From Tachypleus tridentatus (taxonomy: Eukaryota; Arthropoda; Merostomata; Xiphosura; Limulidae), in NCBI RefSeq assembly GCF_004210375.1, contig NC_134835.1, positions 73,872,447-73,936,446 on the forward strand: DNA of 64,000 nt, given 5' to 3'. The notes beneath the pieces are model-generated. The model worked only from the letters and a program-made list of their open reading frames with translations. It had not been told where the DNA came from and did no database searches. The translations under genes were made by a program, and so were the position numbers. How positions within the stretch are numbered: position 1 is the first letter of the stretch; each line of letters opens with the position of its first letter. Shown here in pieces: positions 55,301 through 64,000 of this stretch.

Positions 55301-56747
55301 AATAAGTATAAATTTAACACAGATTCACAGATTAACCTATACGGTTATTTACACTGGACAACAAAAACATTATAGTGGAAAAAACTCAAGTGGTTCGAAT
55401 AAATTTGATGTTACTGATTTTTAAAAAATCTAGTCAGGATTTATCCATTGCTTATACATTTTATTACCACTACGTGAAATACCATAAAACCAACTAGTAA
55501 ATAGATTCATATTGTGAAATTAAGTTTACTTCAACAGTTTAATAAGTAAAGGCATACATTTTTAATAACTTCAAACACTGACCATACTGTATTGGCGTAA
55601 AATCCCAAATATGTTGTTAACAGGTGCTATTTGTTTTCGATAATATTGTAGCGAATCGCACAATTTTTACTTCATTCCTACGCTCATCTGCTCTTCCTGG
55701 GAATTACGAAACCCTTGCGTGCTTAGTTTGCTAGAACATTCAAGAAGACTAAAGACTAAACATATAAGGGATGGAGTCAGGCCCCTCTCAGTTGCCTCTC
55801 ACTCACTCAATTAGTCATTTTGCCTCACTCTGCACATAGTCAAAACGAAGTCCGATCTTCTTCATGAATTATACCTAAGAGTAACTAAATTTTTCAAAAC
55901 TTTGTGTTTAAAATCTCTTAAATTCTACTTCTGTAAACATAAATTAGTTTACAAATTTGTAGAAAATCTTTCGATATGCTGACTGCATCAGTTCAAATAA
56001 AGTCTGAAAGTGTATAAATAACCCAAATATTTTCTGCTGCATTTGTTAAAATATATTACAGTTTCACAAAGAAAAAACGTCACACACAAAGTAAAGGTAA
56101 CTTACTACTACTATTTTTGATTTAAATTGGTGACAAAGAAAAACATAGAGCTCCATATGTGTGATGTACAATTTTTACAAGTGGCTTGACATAGTGGCTG
56201 AATAAAAAAAGAGGAAGCATGACATTTGCAGTTCCCATGATATGGCATGAACCCGTTGATCATACAAGTAGCTCTTTTAAGCTTGATTGATACTTCTGGA
56301 TATTCTGGTAAAAGTAAGTATCTCGTTAAGTAACCAGATATTGCATCTACAATGAAGTCAATACCTCATAGTGACGATTTTCCAGTGCAATATCCACTAG
56401 CTAGCGAACTGAGAAGCAGAAGAGTTACTCTCTTCATCTAATAATTATGTATTGTGACACCTCAACATAAAGTGCTTCATCTGGTCACATAAAAAGTGCT
56501 AAATGATTTGATTCGTAACTTGTTCCTATCAAAGTAGCTTTGGAAACTTCCTGACCCTCGTAAACTGAATGGAATATACTAGCTTCAGAAACAAAATTTT
56601 CATTTGACCGAAGTCGCCGTCAAAGTCTTACTTCTTACTGCAGCATGCAAGATACTTTGTGTTTCTGTACAAATGCCGATAACTAATGGAATAATTAGGT
56701 GTTGAACGTCATCCTCAAGAATAGAAACTTTTGTAGAGTCATCTGAA
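55301..56747. other. intergenic DNA, unassigned
   Basis: A less AT-rich segment at about 55650-55870 starting TGTAGCGAATCGCACAATTT might be a solo LTR fragment, but I found no matching partner or target duplication. The rest shows nothing. Confidence 0.3.
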
Positions 56748-57535
56748 GTTAGTATGGAAGCTATACTTTTGTATAATGAGAACATTCACCCATCGATTCC
56801 TGTTGCTCATGCTGTGAACATGAAAGAAACTCACCAAAAAATTCATATTAAACTTGAGTTCATCAAATATGATCAGCTTATGTGGTTATCTAAGCGCAGC
56901 TGCCCTCGTGCTAAGCTTGCGGAGTGGTTATACCCAATACGGTTGCTTTTGTTTTTCTGAGATAACCGAGATGATAAAAAATCATTTCAGAAAGAGGAAA
57001 TGACTAATAAAAGAGAATTACATACCAAGGAAACGTAATATAGAGGAAATCCTCAAAATTTGTTTCTGCCTCCGCTTCATATTAAACTGAGACTCATGAA
57101 GAATTTTGTAAAAAGGAATTAACAAAAATGGTAAATGGTTTCAGATATTTCTCTAACAGGTTTCCAAAATTCAGTAAAGCAATAATGAAAGGAAATATTT
57201 TTGTTTGGCCATAGATTTGGGAAGTGCTGATGGATGATGATTTTGAAACAATGTTCAATTAAAAAGAAATTGCAATATGGAAATAATTTGAACTGGTTGT
57301 CAAAAATTTCTTATTAAAGCATAGAGATGAAAATTATGCCGTGACCATTGATGACATGCTCAAGAACTACAGAAAAATGGAATCTTGGATGTCACAAAAG
57401 ATACACTTCTTACACTTAGATTTATTCTCACATTATCTAAATGCAGTAAGTGATGAGCGTTTCTGCCAAAACGTTTATACTATGAAACAGTTCTATCAAA
57501 GACGATGGAATCCTTAAATGATGGGAGACTACTGT
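56748..57535 (+). pseudogene. decayed gene of an unnamed arthropod transposon-type family
   Basis: The + strand reads HPSIPVAHAVNMKETHQ and LEFIKYDQLMWLS, then, with frame changes, PPLHIKLRLMKNFVK (about 57070), NGFRYFSNRFPKFSKA (about 57130), MLKNYRKMESWMSQKIHFLH (about 57355) and LNAVSDERFCQNVYTMKQFY (about 57440). From memory, this order of blocks occurs in multi-copy predicted proteins of many arthropods and cnidarians, usually called uncharacterised, probably mobile-element proteins. At least five stops or frameshifts show decay. The reading ends where a SINE begins. Confidence 0.55.
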
Positions 57536-57816
57536 TGGTTTTGTTTGTTTTGTTTTGAAATTTGTGCAAAGCTACTCAAGGTCTATCTGAGCTAGCTATT
57601 CTTATTTTAGCAGTGTAAGACTAGAGGGAAGGCATCTAATCAACACCACCCATCGCCAACTCTTGGGCTACTCTTTTACCAACGAATAGTGGGATTGACC
57701 GTAACATTATAACGCACCCACGGCTAAAAGGGCGAGCATGTTTTGTGTGACGGGGATTCGAGCCCGCGACCCTCAGATTACGAGTTGAACGCCTTAACCC
57801 ATCTGACCATGCCGGG
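57536..57816 (-). repeat. tRNA-derived SINE, family 1
   Basis: Full-length reverse-strand copy inserted at the end of the decayed gene at 56748-57535. The head reads CCATCTGACCATGCCGGGG. Confidence 0.92.
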
Positions 57817-58391
57817 GCTATCATCTGAGATGAATCATATGTAACAAATGATAGTTGTGAAGTCTCATTTTCTTTTTACCTCTTATTGCTGCTGATCATG
57901 TTACTGATAGGCAAACTAAGTATTATCTTTTTAATTATTTTTATTTGTTTTAATCTTTATATGCAGCAGTTTAATGAATTAACAGCAGGCTTGTCACTTT
58001 TATTAATCTGTAGTAAAGAAATAATTGTATTTTAAATTTATCTTAACTTTATTCAGCATCGTGTTTTTCTTATTTAATATTACTTCTAGCAAATCACTAC
58101 ATTTGTTCTTCCACATTCTAGTACTAGGTTTTTTTACCTTGTTCTCCTGATTGTCGAGATTACAACCGCTAAAAATTATTATTCGTCCCAACAGCCATTT
58201 GCAATCTACTAGTTAATTAAGTGCGTATGAATAGAGATTGTGTTCGTTTATGTATTTATTTCAGTTTTCTTTTCACTATCCGTGCTCATATCCAGATAAC
58301 TGATACCTTTCTGGTGAATATCTGATCAGTTTACATACATGTCACGCAATACAAGAGTACGTCTTATTTGCAACCGTTTTTCATTTTTACG
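57817..58391. other. intergenic DNA, nothing recognised
   Basis: AT-rich; no supported feature. Confidence 0.5.
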
Positions 58392-58510
58392 TGCCCTCCG
58401 CTAGTACAGCGGTAAATCTACGAAATTACAACGCTAAAATCCAGGGTTCGATTCCCCTCGGTGGACTCAGTTGACCGCCCCATGTGGCTTGGTTATAAGA
58501 AAAAGAACGT
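58392..58510 (+). repeat. tRNA-derived SINE, family 3
   Basis: Forward copy: CCCTCCGCTAGTACAGCGGT, then GGTTCGATTCCCCTCGGTGG and GGCTTGGTTATAAGAAAAAG. Confidence 0.88.
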
Positions 58511-58749
58511 TTTTGTGTATCATATTGCACTTTTATTATTATCAGAATGACAAAGAGTAAAAGGTTTTTTTAAAATATAAATAAAATTAATATATATATA
58601 TTTCTAAAAGTTTAAATCTTTATAATTTAAATGGAAAACTTGCAAATAATTCTTCAGAACATATACACCAGTTTTCATTTAATGAATTAAAAGTAAAAAC
58701 TTGTGATAATTAACTGTTTGTACAAATTAGACTTCTTTATTTGTTTGAG

Positions 58750-58875
58750 TGTGTGTGTTTGTGTTTTTCGTATAGCAAAGCCACAAATGGTCATCTGCTC
58801 AGACCACCGAGGGGAATCGAACCCCTAATTTTAGCGTTGTAAATCCGGAGATATACCGCTGTATTAGCGGGGGAC
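58750..58875 (-). repeat. tRNA-derived SINE, family 3, with target duplication
   Basis: Reverse-strand copy flanked by an 11-bp direct repeat ATTTGTTTGAG (58739-58749 and 58876-58886). Confidence 0.92.
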
Positions 58876-58887
58876 ATTTGTTTGAGA

Positions 58888-59010
58888 CATTCCACGGTGG
58901 GTTAATGGTAATATTATGGACTCGCAATGCTAAAATCTAAGGGTCGATTTCCCATGATAGACAAAATGCAGATAATCTATTGTGTACATTTTCTGTGAAA
59001 CACAACAAGT
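58888..59010 (+). repeat. tRNA-derived SINE, family 2
   Basis: Diverged forward copy: CACGGTGGGTTAATGGTAAT head, GGGTCGATTTCCCATGATAG, 'cagataatctattgtgtac', and an acacaac tail. It adjoins the family 3 copy. Confidence 0.65.
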
Positions 59011-59709
59011 TGTTTAAAATTATCACGCAAAGCTATATAAAAGGTCATATGCGTACTGTCGATAATTTTGAAATTATAAAGCAGAGGGAACCAATCACTC
59101 ACGAACACTTACCACCAATCCTTATGACACTCTTTTCATGACCAAACAATTCGCTTTAACTGTCACCCTTATAATGCATCTGCAATATCAAAGTGTGGAT
59201 CGCATTTTTTGCGGCAACAGGACACGAATTATGAATAATCGAATTCACTGTCCGAGCGCATCCAACGCAGCACAGCTACGGATATTTGTTTTTTTTTAAA
59301 TACAAAAGATAAAGGTAAAAAATATATAGAAAGTATGAAAATTCGATTCGAATCAAATATTGCATGTTTCGTGATGACGGCTGGTATGAGTATTAACACT
59401 TTAATTACCTTTAAGGTTAAGTACCTGGGTTCAATCGAACCCCAGGGGTTTGGTGAGTCAGTCTCAGAGGTTTGGCGGAGGTCAAGACGCACACACTGTG
59501 TGTGTGTCCGTTCCGTTCATCCCACTCGTATGATTCGTGACATCATGCTCCACTTGGCCATCATTGGCTGCGGCTGATCACGTCACATCACTTGGCCTTG
59601 ATATCTGTGCTGCAGGGAACTTCGTGCGCTTCGCAGTCGACTTGTTACTGTAGTAATCGTGCGTCATTTGTGATTTTTCTCCTAATCTTTCAATCCCTTC
59701 ATACTAACT

Positions 59710-60309
59710 ATGTCGAACAAAAATAGAAAGTGGTCGGACGAATACGTACAATGTGGATTCACGTGTATAACGGAACATGATGGGAGTCAGCGTCCTCAAT
59801 GCATGATTTGCAATGCCAAGTTGAGCAATTCTTGTCTAGCACCGGCTAAACAAAGAGAACACTCCCTAAAGCTGCATGGAGGTGGGAAATACAAGAACAC
59901 AACGCTTGCTGAATTCAAGGTAAAGAGAACCAGGTTCGATGAAAAGGCTACTTTGTCTGTTCTCGGCTTTGTACCCATCGAAAAACCGATCCTCACAGCA
60001 TCGTACAAAGTTGCGTACTTGATCACAAAGCAAAGCAAACCACACACCATTGGTGAAGCACTCGTAAAACCAGCTGCGTTGAAGATGACGAATATCATGC
60101 TGGGAAAAGCTGCTGAAAATAAGTTATCCCAAATTCCTCTTTCAAATGACACCATCAGCAGCAGAATAGATGACATGAGCGATGACATTTTGGCTCAAGT
60201 ATATGCAGATCTGATTTCAAGCCCAGCAAAATTTAGCCTTCAACTCGACGAGACCACCGACGTTTCCAATCTAAGCCAGCTTGTTGTATTCGTGCACTAT
60301 GTTATGGAA
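59710..60309 (+). pseudogene. hAT transposase, N-terminal part (BED-like zinc finger, start of catalytic domain)
   Basis: An intact frame of about 200 codons from ATG 59710. A BED-type finger is visible near residues 25-60 (CMICNAKLS, then HSLKLHG), followed by TASYKVAYLITKQSKPHTIG, LVKPAALKM, LSNDTISSRIDDMSDDIL and FSLQLDETTDVSNLSQL, which holds the first catalytic aspartate block of hAT transposases. It closely follows FAM200/ZBED5-like proteins. A deletion junction lies near 60296-60310; beyond it this frame hits TGA at 60325-60327. Confidence 0.85.
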
Positions 60310-60841
60310 ACGACGAACAGAGAATGATCACTTCGCAAACTTTCCCCTGAGTAAGATCGAAGATATGTCTGAAATCGGAGACATTTCTGCACCCGGGGAA
60401 CTGACGCAAGCAATGCACTTAGATGAGCTCGTAAAGTCTCTTGACGGATACTTCTCCACCAGAGAGCCATATCCAGCATGGGTGAGACAACCGTTCACGT
60501 TTAGTGTTGCGACAGCAGATGTCAATGATGAATACCTCGACGAAATCATTGAACTTCAGCAAAGCCAGGTTCAATAGCAACTTTTCAGAACAACAACGCT
60601 CTCAACGTTTTGGTGTCACCAAATCGTAGCGTACCCTCTTATTGCTAAGAAAGCCCTTGAGATACTCATACTGTTTGTTACAACGTATCTTTGCGAGCAA
60701 TCCTTTTCGAGGATGGTAAACATAAAAACGAAGAAAAGGAACATACTTTGTTGCGAAAATGATATCAGAGTGGCGCTTGCCAAGGTGAAGCCGCGCATTT
60801 CTGAACTTGTCTCTGAAAGGCAACAGCAAAAGTCACATTGA
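60310..60841 (+). pseudogene. hAT transposase, C-terminal part
   Basis: In another frame, TENDHFANFPLSK leads into ELTQAMHLDELVKSLDGYF, YPAWVRQPF and LDEIIELQQSQVQ, then a TAG at 60575-60577 where glutamine would suit. Reading on: FWCHQIVAYPLIAKKALEIL, TTYLCEQSFSRMVNIKTKKR and VALAKVKPRISELVSERQQQ, with TGA at 60839-60841. This is the hAT dimerisation region (CEQSFSRM). Several hundred residues between it and the N-terminal part are missing relative to the family. Confidence 0.85.
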
Positions 60842-61122
60842 TTTGCAATAAATATTCATTGAGTTATGTTTTTATTTTTGTGTGAAATTCATGTTTCGTT
60901 GGTTTTGTTCTTTGAACACAGTGATATTGTGTGCAACTGATACATGGTTCATTTTGTGCACTAATAAAATATCTACTTATGTTTTGAATTTGAAAAAAAT
61001 CATATTTTATTTTTCCAATTACGAAGGGTTCAGTGAATGCAACTACGAAACTTCCGAGGTTCAGTACCTTCAACAGAACCACTGATTTAAGTGCTAATAC
61101 CCATATCAACCGTCTTGAGAAT

Positions 61123-61390
61123 GTTTTGTTTTTGAATTGTGCGCATAGCTACATGAGGGTTACCTGCACTAGCCGACCCTAATTTAGCAGTATAAGACAA
61201 GAGGGAAGACAGCTAGTTATCACCACCTACCCAATTCTTGGGATACTTTTTTAACAACGATATTAGGATTGATCGTACATTATAACGCCACCACGACTAA
61301 AGGGGGGAGCATGTTTGGGATGAGATGGGGATTCGAACTCGTGACCCTCAAATTATTAGTCGAGTGCCTTAACCACCTGGCCATGACGGG
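61123..61390 (-). repeat. tRNA-derived SINE, family 1, with target duplication
   Basis: Reverse-strand copy flanked by a 12-bp direct repeat CGTCTTGAGAAT (61111-61122 and 61391-61402), inserted at the outer edge of the hAT-associated repeat. Confidence 0.93.
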
Positions 61391-61402
61391 CGTCTTGAGA
61401 AT

Positions 61403-64000
61403 ACATTGAATGTTTCTTCCTGTTATAAAAATCATGATCTACTTTAAATATTTAATAATTTTCTTCTCTGATTTTTCAATTTTTTTTGCTTCGACGGGAA
61501 AGTTACATCATATTTTGTAAATAATATTGAGTATATACCATTTTATGTTTCATAATACACCATTCCACCATTATTACTCGAAATCGCATCTTTGTCAAAA
61601 TCAACATGGGTGCGAACTGGCCGAAGGTCTTAGTTACTGTCGGATTGTTATCTTTGATTCATGCAGCATTTTCAGCGGCTCAACGTTAGTAATTTTAATT
61701 CCAATTGATATTTAATTTCCGAAGCAAATGAAAATCTGAACTTGCTTATGGCTCAGAGTGTTGTACAATTAATTGTGTAAAATTCAGAAATCAACTAATA
61801 ATAGTATTGCTCACTGATAGTAATGGTGATACTATTGAGTATTACTAATAGTAATACTATTACTCACACTAAAATAAGTAATAATAACATAATTATTACT
61901 AATAATATTATTAGCATTAGTAGTTATGCTTTAGTGATGTGAATAAATTTAGTCATTTACATGTTAATGGGATTGTTTTTCACAGTAGCCTTTGAGATCA
62001 AATGATAACCATTTTTAAAATAGACGTGAGTAGGCCTTGCACGTCATGAGCCACACAAAATAGTTTAATAACGTGCGTGTAAAACTAATACAAGTAATTT
62101 AACTATAAAAAAATAAGTTGAGTTTGGTATGATGGACTAGTTTGTAAACTACTCTATACTAATTACACATTAACAGCATGTAGTCTGTATACTAATGTTA
62201 ACACAAAGCTTGTGCTAGAATTAGAAATTTCATTTATAGTTAGCTTGCCAAATAATAAATGTGTTCGTCTTGTAGTTAATTAAATTTTAAAAAATCAGGA
62301 GGCTTTACGTTTTTCATAGGGACCATACAAATTGAAGAGGGAGGGTACGTTTTTGCATGAAGCTGTGGGCTGAAAGTTTACTAAGTAATTTAGGTGTTTT
62401 AAAAATTGCAGAGAATGGGTGGGTTAGGGTCTTTCAAAACAGAAAAAAGCCTTTCAATTTCTTGACATTTTATTCAGATCTAATAGTAACATCAGTGATA
62501 GGAATATGTACTGTTGCATAAATATTACTGTAAGTAAAGGTAGACTTGCTATTATAGAATACTAATCCTCTCTAAATGGACTTAGTTAAGTTACTTTCAC
62601 ATGATACTAAATAATTTCTTGATGTTGTAAGTACTCCTTTAATTACTCAAAATATGAAATATTTTGTGAAGGAGGATGTTAATTGAAATCATGTGTTTAC
62701 CATAAGGACAACAAGAGACTGTCTAATCCTTAAAAGCTGTCCTTACTTTTCACTCGTGAGAAAAGTAAAGAATTACATATACCATTTATTTTTCACAAAA
62801 TCATAAATTCCCATCATAAACTTTTATTACACTACTGCTGATGTCTACTCATTCTGTAGTATAAGTCATTCACCATGGAAAAATAAAGCTGTTTTAACTT
62901 GCACTTAGCTTGTCTTTTCTAAGCCTTAAACTTCTGTCCTCTCAATCTTTTATCTTCAGAATGTAGTATAAGGAAATCAGAAGCATTTATCCTGCAAGTA
63001 TCTCTGTATAATCTCAAATATTTTAGTAAGACTTACTTATACCTACCTTTTTTTTTTTCAAGTGGAAATATAAGTTCAGATTTTAACCTGTCTCATTAAG
63101 ATATTCTTTATATGGTTAATCATATAAATAAATATATATGTGGTTATTTTCATGAGTAGGTTACAGTGAATTTACTCATTTTTTGCAATTCCTAAACTTT
63201 TATTTCATATCCTCATTGATCTGCAGTCTTTGTATGTGCTTAATAGTCAATCTAAGAAAAAAACTTATTAAGACAGAAATGTTTCTTTTTTGTGGGGAAA
63301 TTTCATGACAAAAATGGAATTTCATTCATCGATTGATTGAATGAGATATTTTGAAGATGAGCATGAATAGGAATAATTCAAAAACAGAGGAATGTGTTTG
63401 TGTGTGTGTCTGTGTCTTTGTTTTTCCATGTCAGGATGATATAAATAGATGATTTTATTGTATCATGTCATATGGATTAGTTTGGATTGAATATATTCCT
63501 TTTGACACTTATAGAAACTGTTAAAAAGCAGTCACTTTGGAAGCAGTTACTTCTTGTGCTCAGTAAAATTACAAGGAATAGTGGAATCCAGCAGAAAAAA
63601 TCCTAGCAGCTTCTTAGCAAAGCTAAATACTCTAATGTGCTAGATGTACTCATTGTACAAAAAATTTAAGATTTCTGCCGACAGTGCATCATTGTATTCA
63701 GTCCCCTTTGGTTAAAACCAAATGCAATACAGTTTTCCTTATTCAAATAAAACATGGAAAGACAGTGATATTACATGTTCACTTTGATCCAGGCGATTGG
63801 GTTGACAGCAAATATTTATTTATTCATTACTATTTTTAGGAAATTTACCATTAAATTTCAATAGGCATTTATTAGTTTAAATGTAAAATAATGTTATGAC
63901 ATATTAGCAGATATTTCATATTTTGGTGGATCTTTTGATATATTAACTTCTTATAGAAATATAGCATTTTCTCTTTGTTGTAGAAATTAGTACATGAATA
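61403..64000. other. intergenic DNA, nothing recognised
   Basis: AT-rich. A low-complexity TAATA/TACTA-rich patch lies at about 61795-61925. No gene, SINE or transposon signal was found to the end of the window. Confidence 0.5.

Larger units (their letters stand above)
59375..61110 (+). mobile_element. hAT transposon of FAM200/ZBED type, internally deleted
   Basis: Long GC-richer block encoding both ends of a hAT transposase. The outer flanks are inverted relative to each other: GACGGCTGGTATGAGTATTA at 59376 and the complement of TAATACCCATATCAACCGTC ending near 61113. The right inner end, on the - strand, reads CAGTGGTTCTGTTGAAGG, a hAT-type terminus; the matching left CAGTGG is lost. The coding middle is deleted, so it could move only with help from a full copy. 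Confidence 0.75.

Noticed and set aside
55650-55870. Possible solo LTR starting TGTAGCGAATCGCAC
   Set aside because: No second copy, no matching end and no target duplication could be seen in the window.
1-64000. CRISPR arrays, bacterial operons or phage systems
   Set aside because: The only regular arrays are a 31-bp minisatellite and 73-115-bp tandem repeats without unique spacers, and the genes are spliced; the DNA is eukaryotic.

Overview
The window is eukaryotic, AT-rich nuclear DNA with split genes (GT/AG introns), many tRNA-derived SINEs, and decayed transposons. The main SINE has a tRNA-like head, a body reading GTTGGCGGTGGGTGGTGATG, and a CAAACAAA tail. From memory it matches a repeat that is very abundant in horseshoe crab (Limulus/Tachypleus type) genomes, so a chelicerate, probably a horseshoe crab, is my best guess. 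That is recollection, not a search result.

Two host genes can be supported. Both are multi-exon genes for gustatory-receptor-like seven-transmembrane proteins, and they lie tail to tail. Gene A (+ strand, 4656-24719) shows seven 3' exons covering roughly TM3 to TM7; its 5' exons were not found and probably lie left of the window. Gene B (- strand, 53565 down to 33890) is complete: 11 coding exons with consistent phases, 1,428 nt, 475 residues and seven hydrophobic segments. Matching exons of A and B have the same phases, similar lengths and alignable protein (FPLIQ/FPIIQ, LDSFILF/LDSVLLF, LRAKLFG/LRAKLFR), so they are diverged paralogues. Gene A has one extra in-frame exon (10049-10258) with no counterpart in B.

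The rest is mobile DNA and AT-rich sequence without recognisable genes. The 13-kb last intron of A holds two foldback repeats, a decayed hAT transposase related to ZMYM1-type proteins, a decayed Tc1-like element and several SINEs. Between the genes lie a Tc1-like transposon with both ends (25521-26710), a second Tc1-like remnant, a Ty3/Gypsy integrase remnant and SINEs. The 11-kb intron 8 of gene B holds a decayed DIRS-type (tyrosine recombinase) retrotransposon, itself interrupted by a non-LTR retrotransposon that fell into a tandem array inside it. The same intron starts with an array of about 75-bp repeats that carry copies of the exon 8 splice-donor region. Right of gene B are a decayed unnamed transposon-type gene (56748-57535), an internally deleted hAT element of FAM200/ZBED type (59375-61110) and more SINEs.

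There are no bacterial operons, CRISPR arrays, rRNA genes or convincing functional tRNA genes. Exon boundaries are hand-derived from splice signals, frame and A/B homology. Boundaries of decayed elements are approximate.
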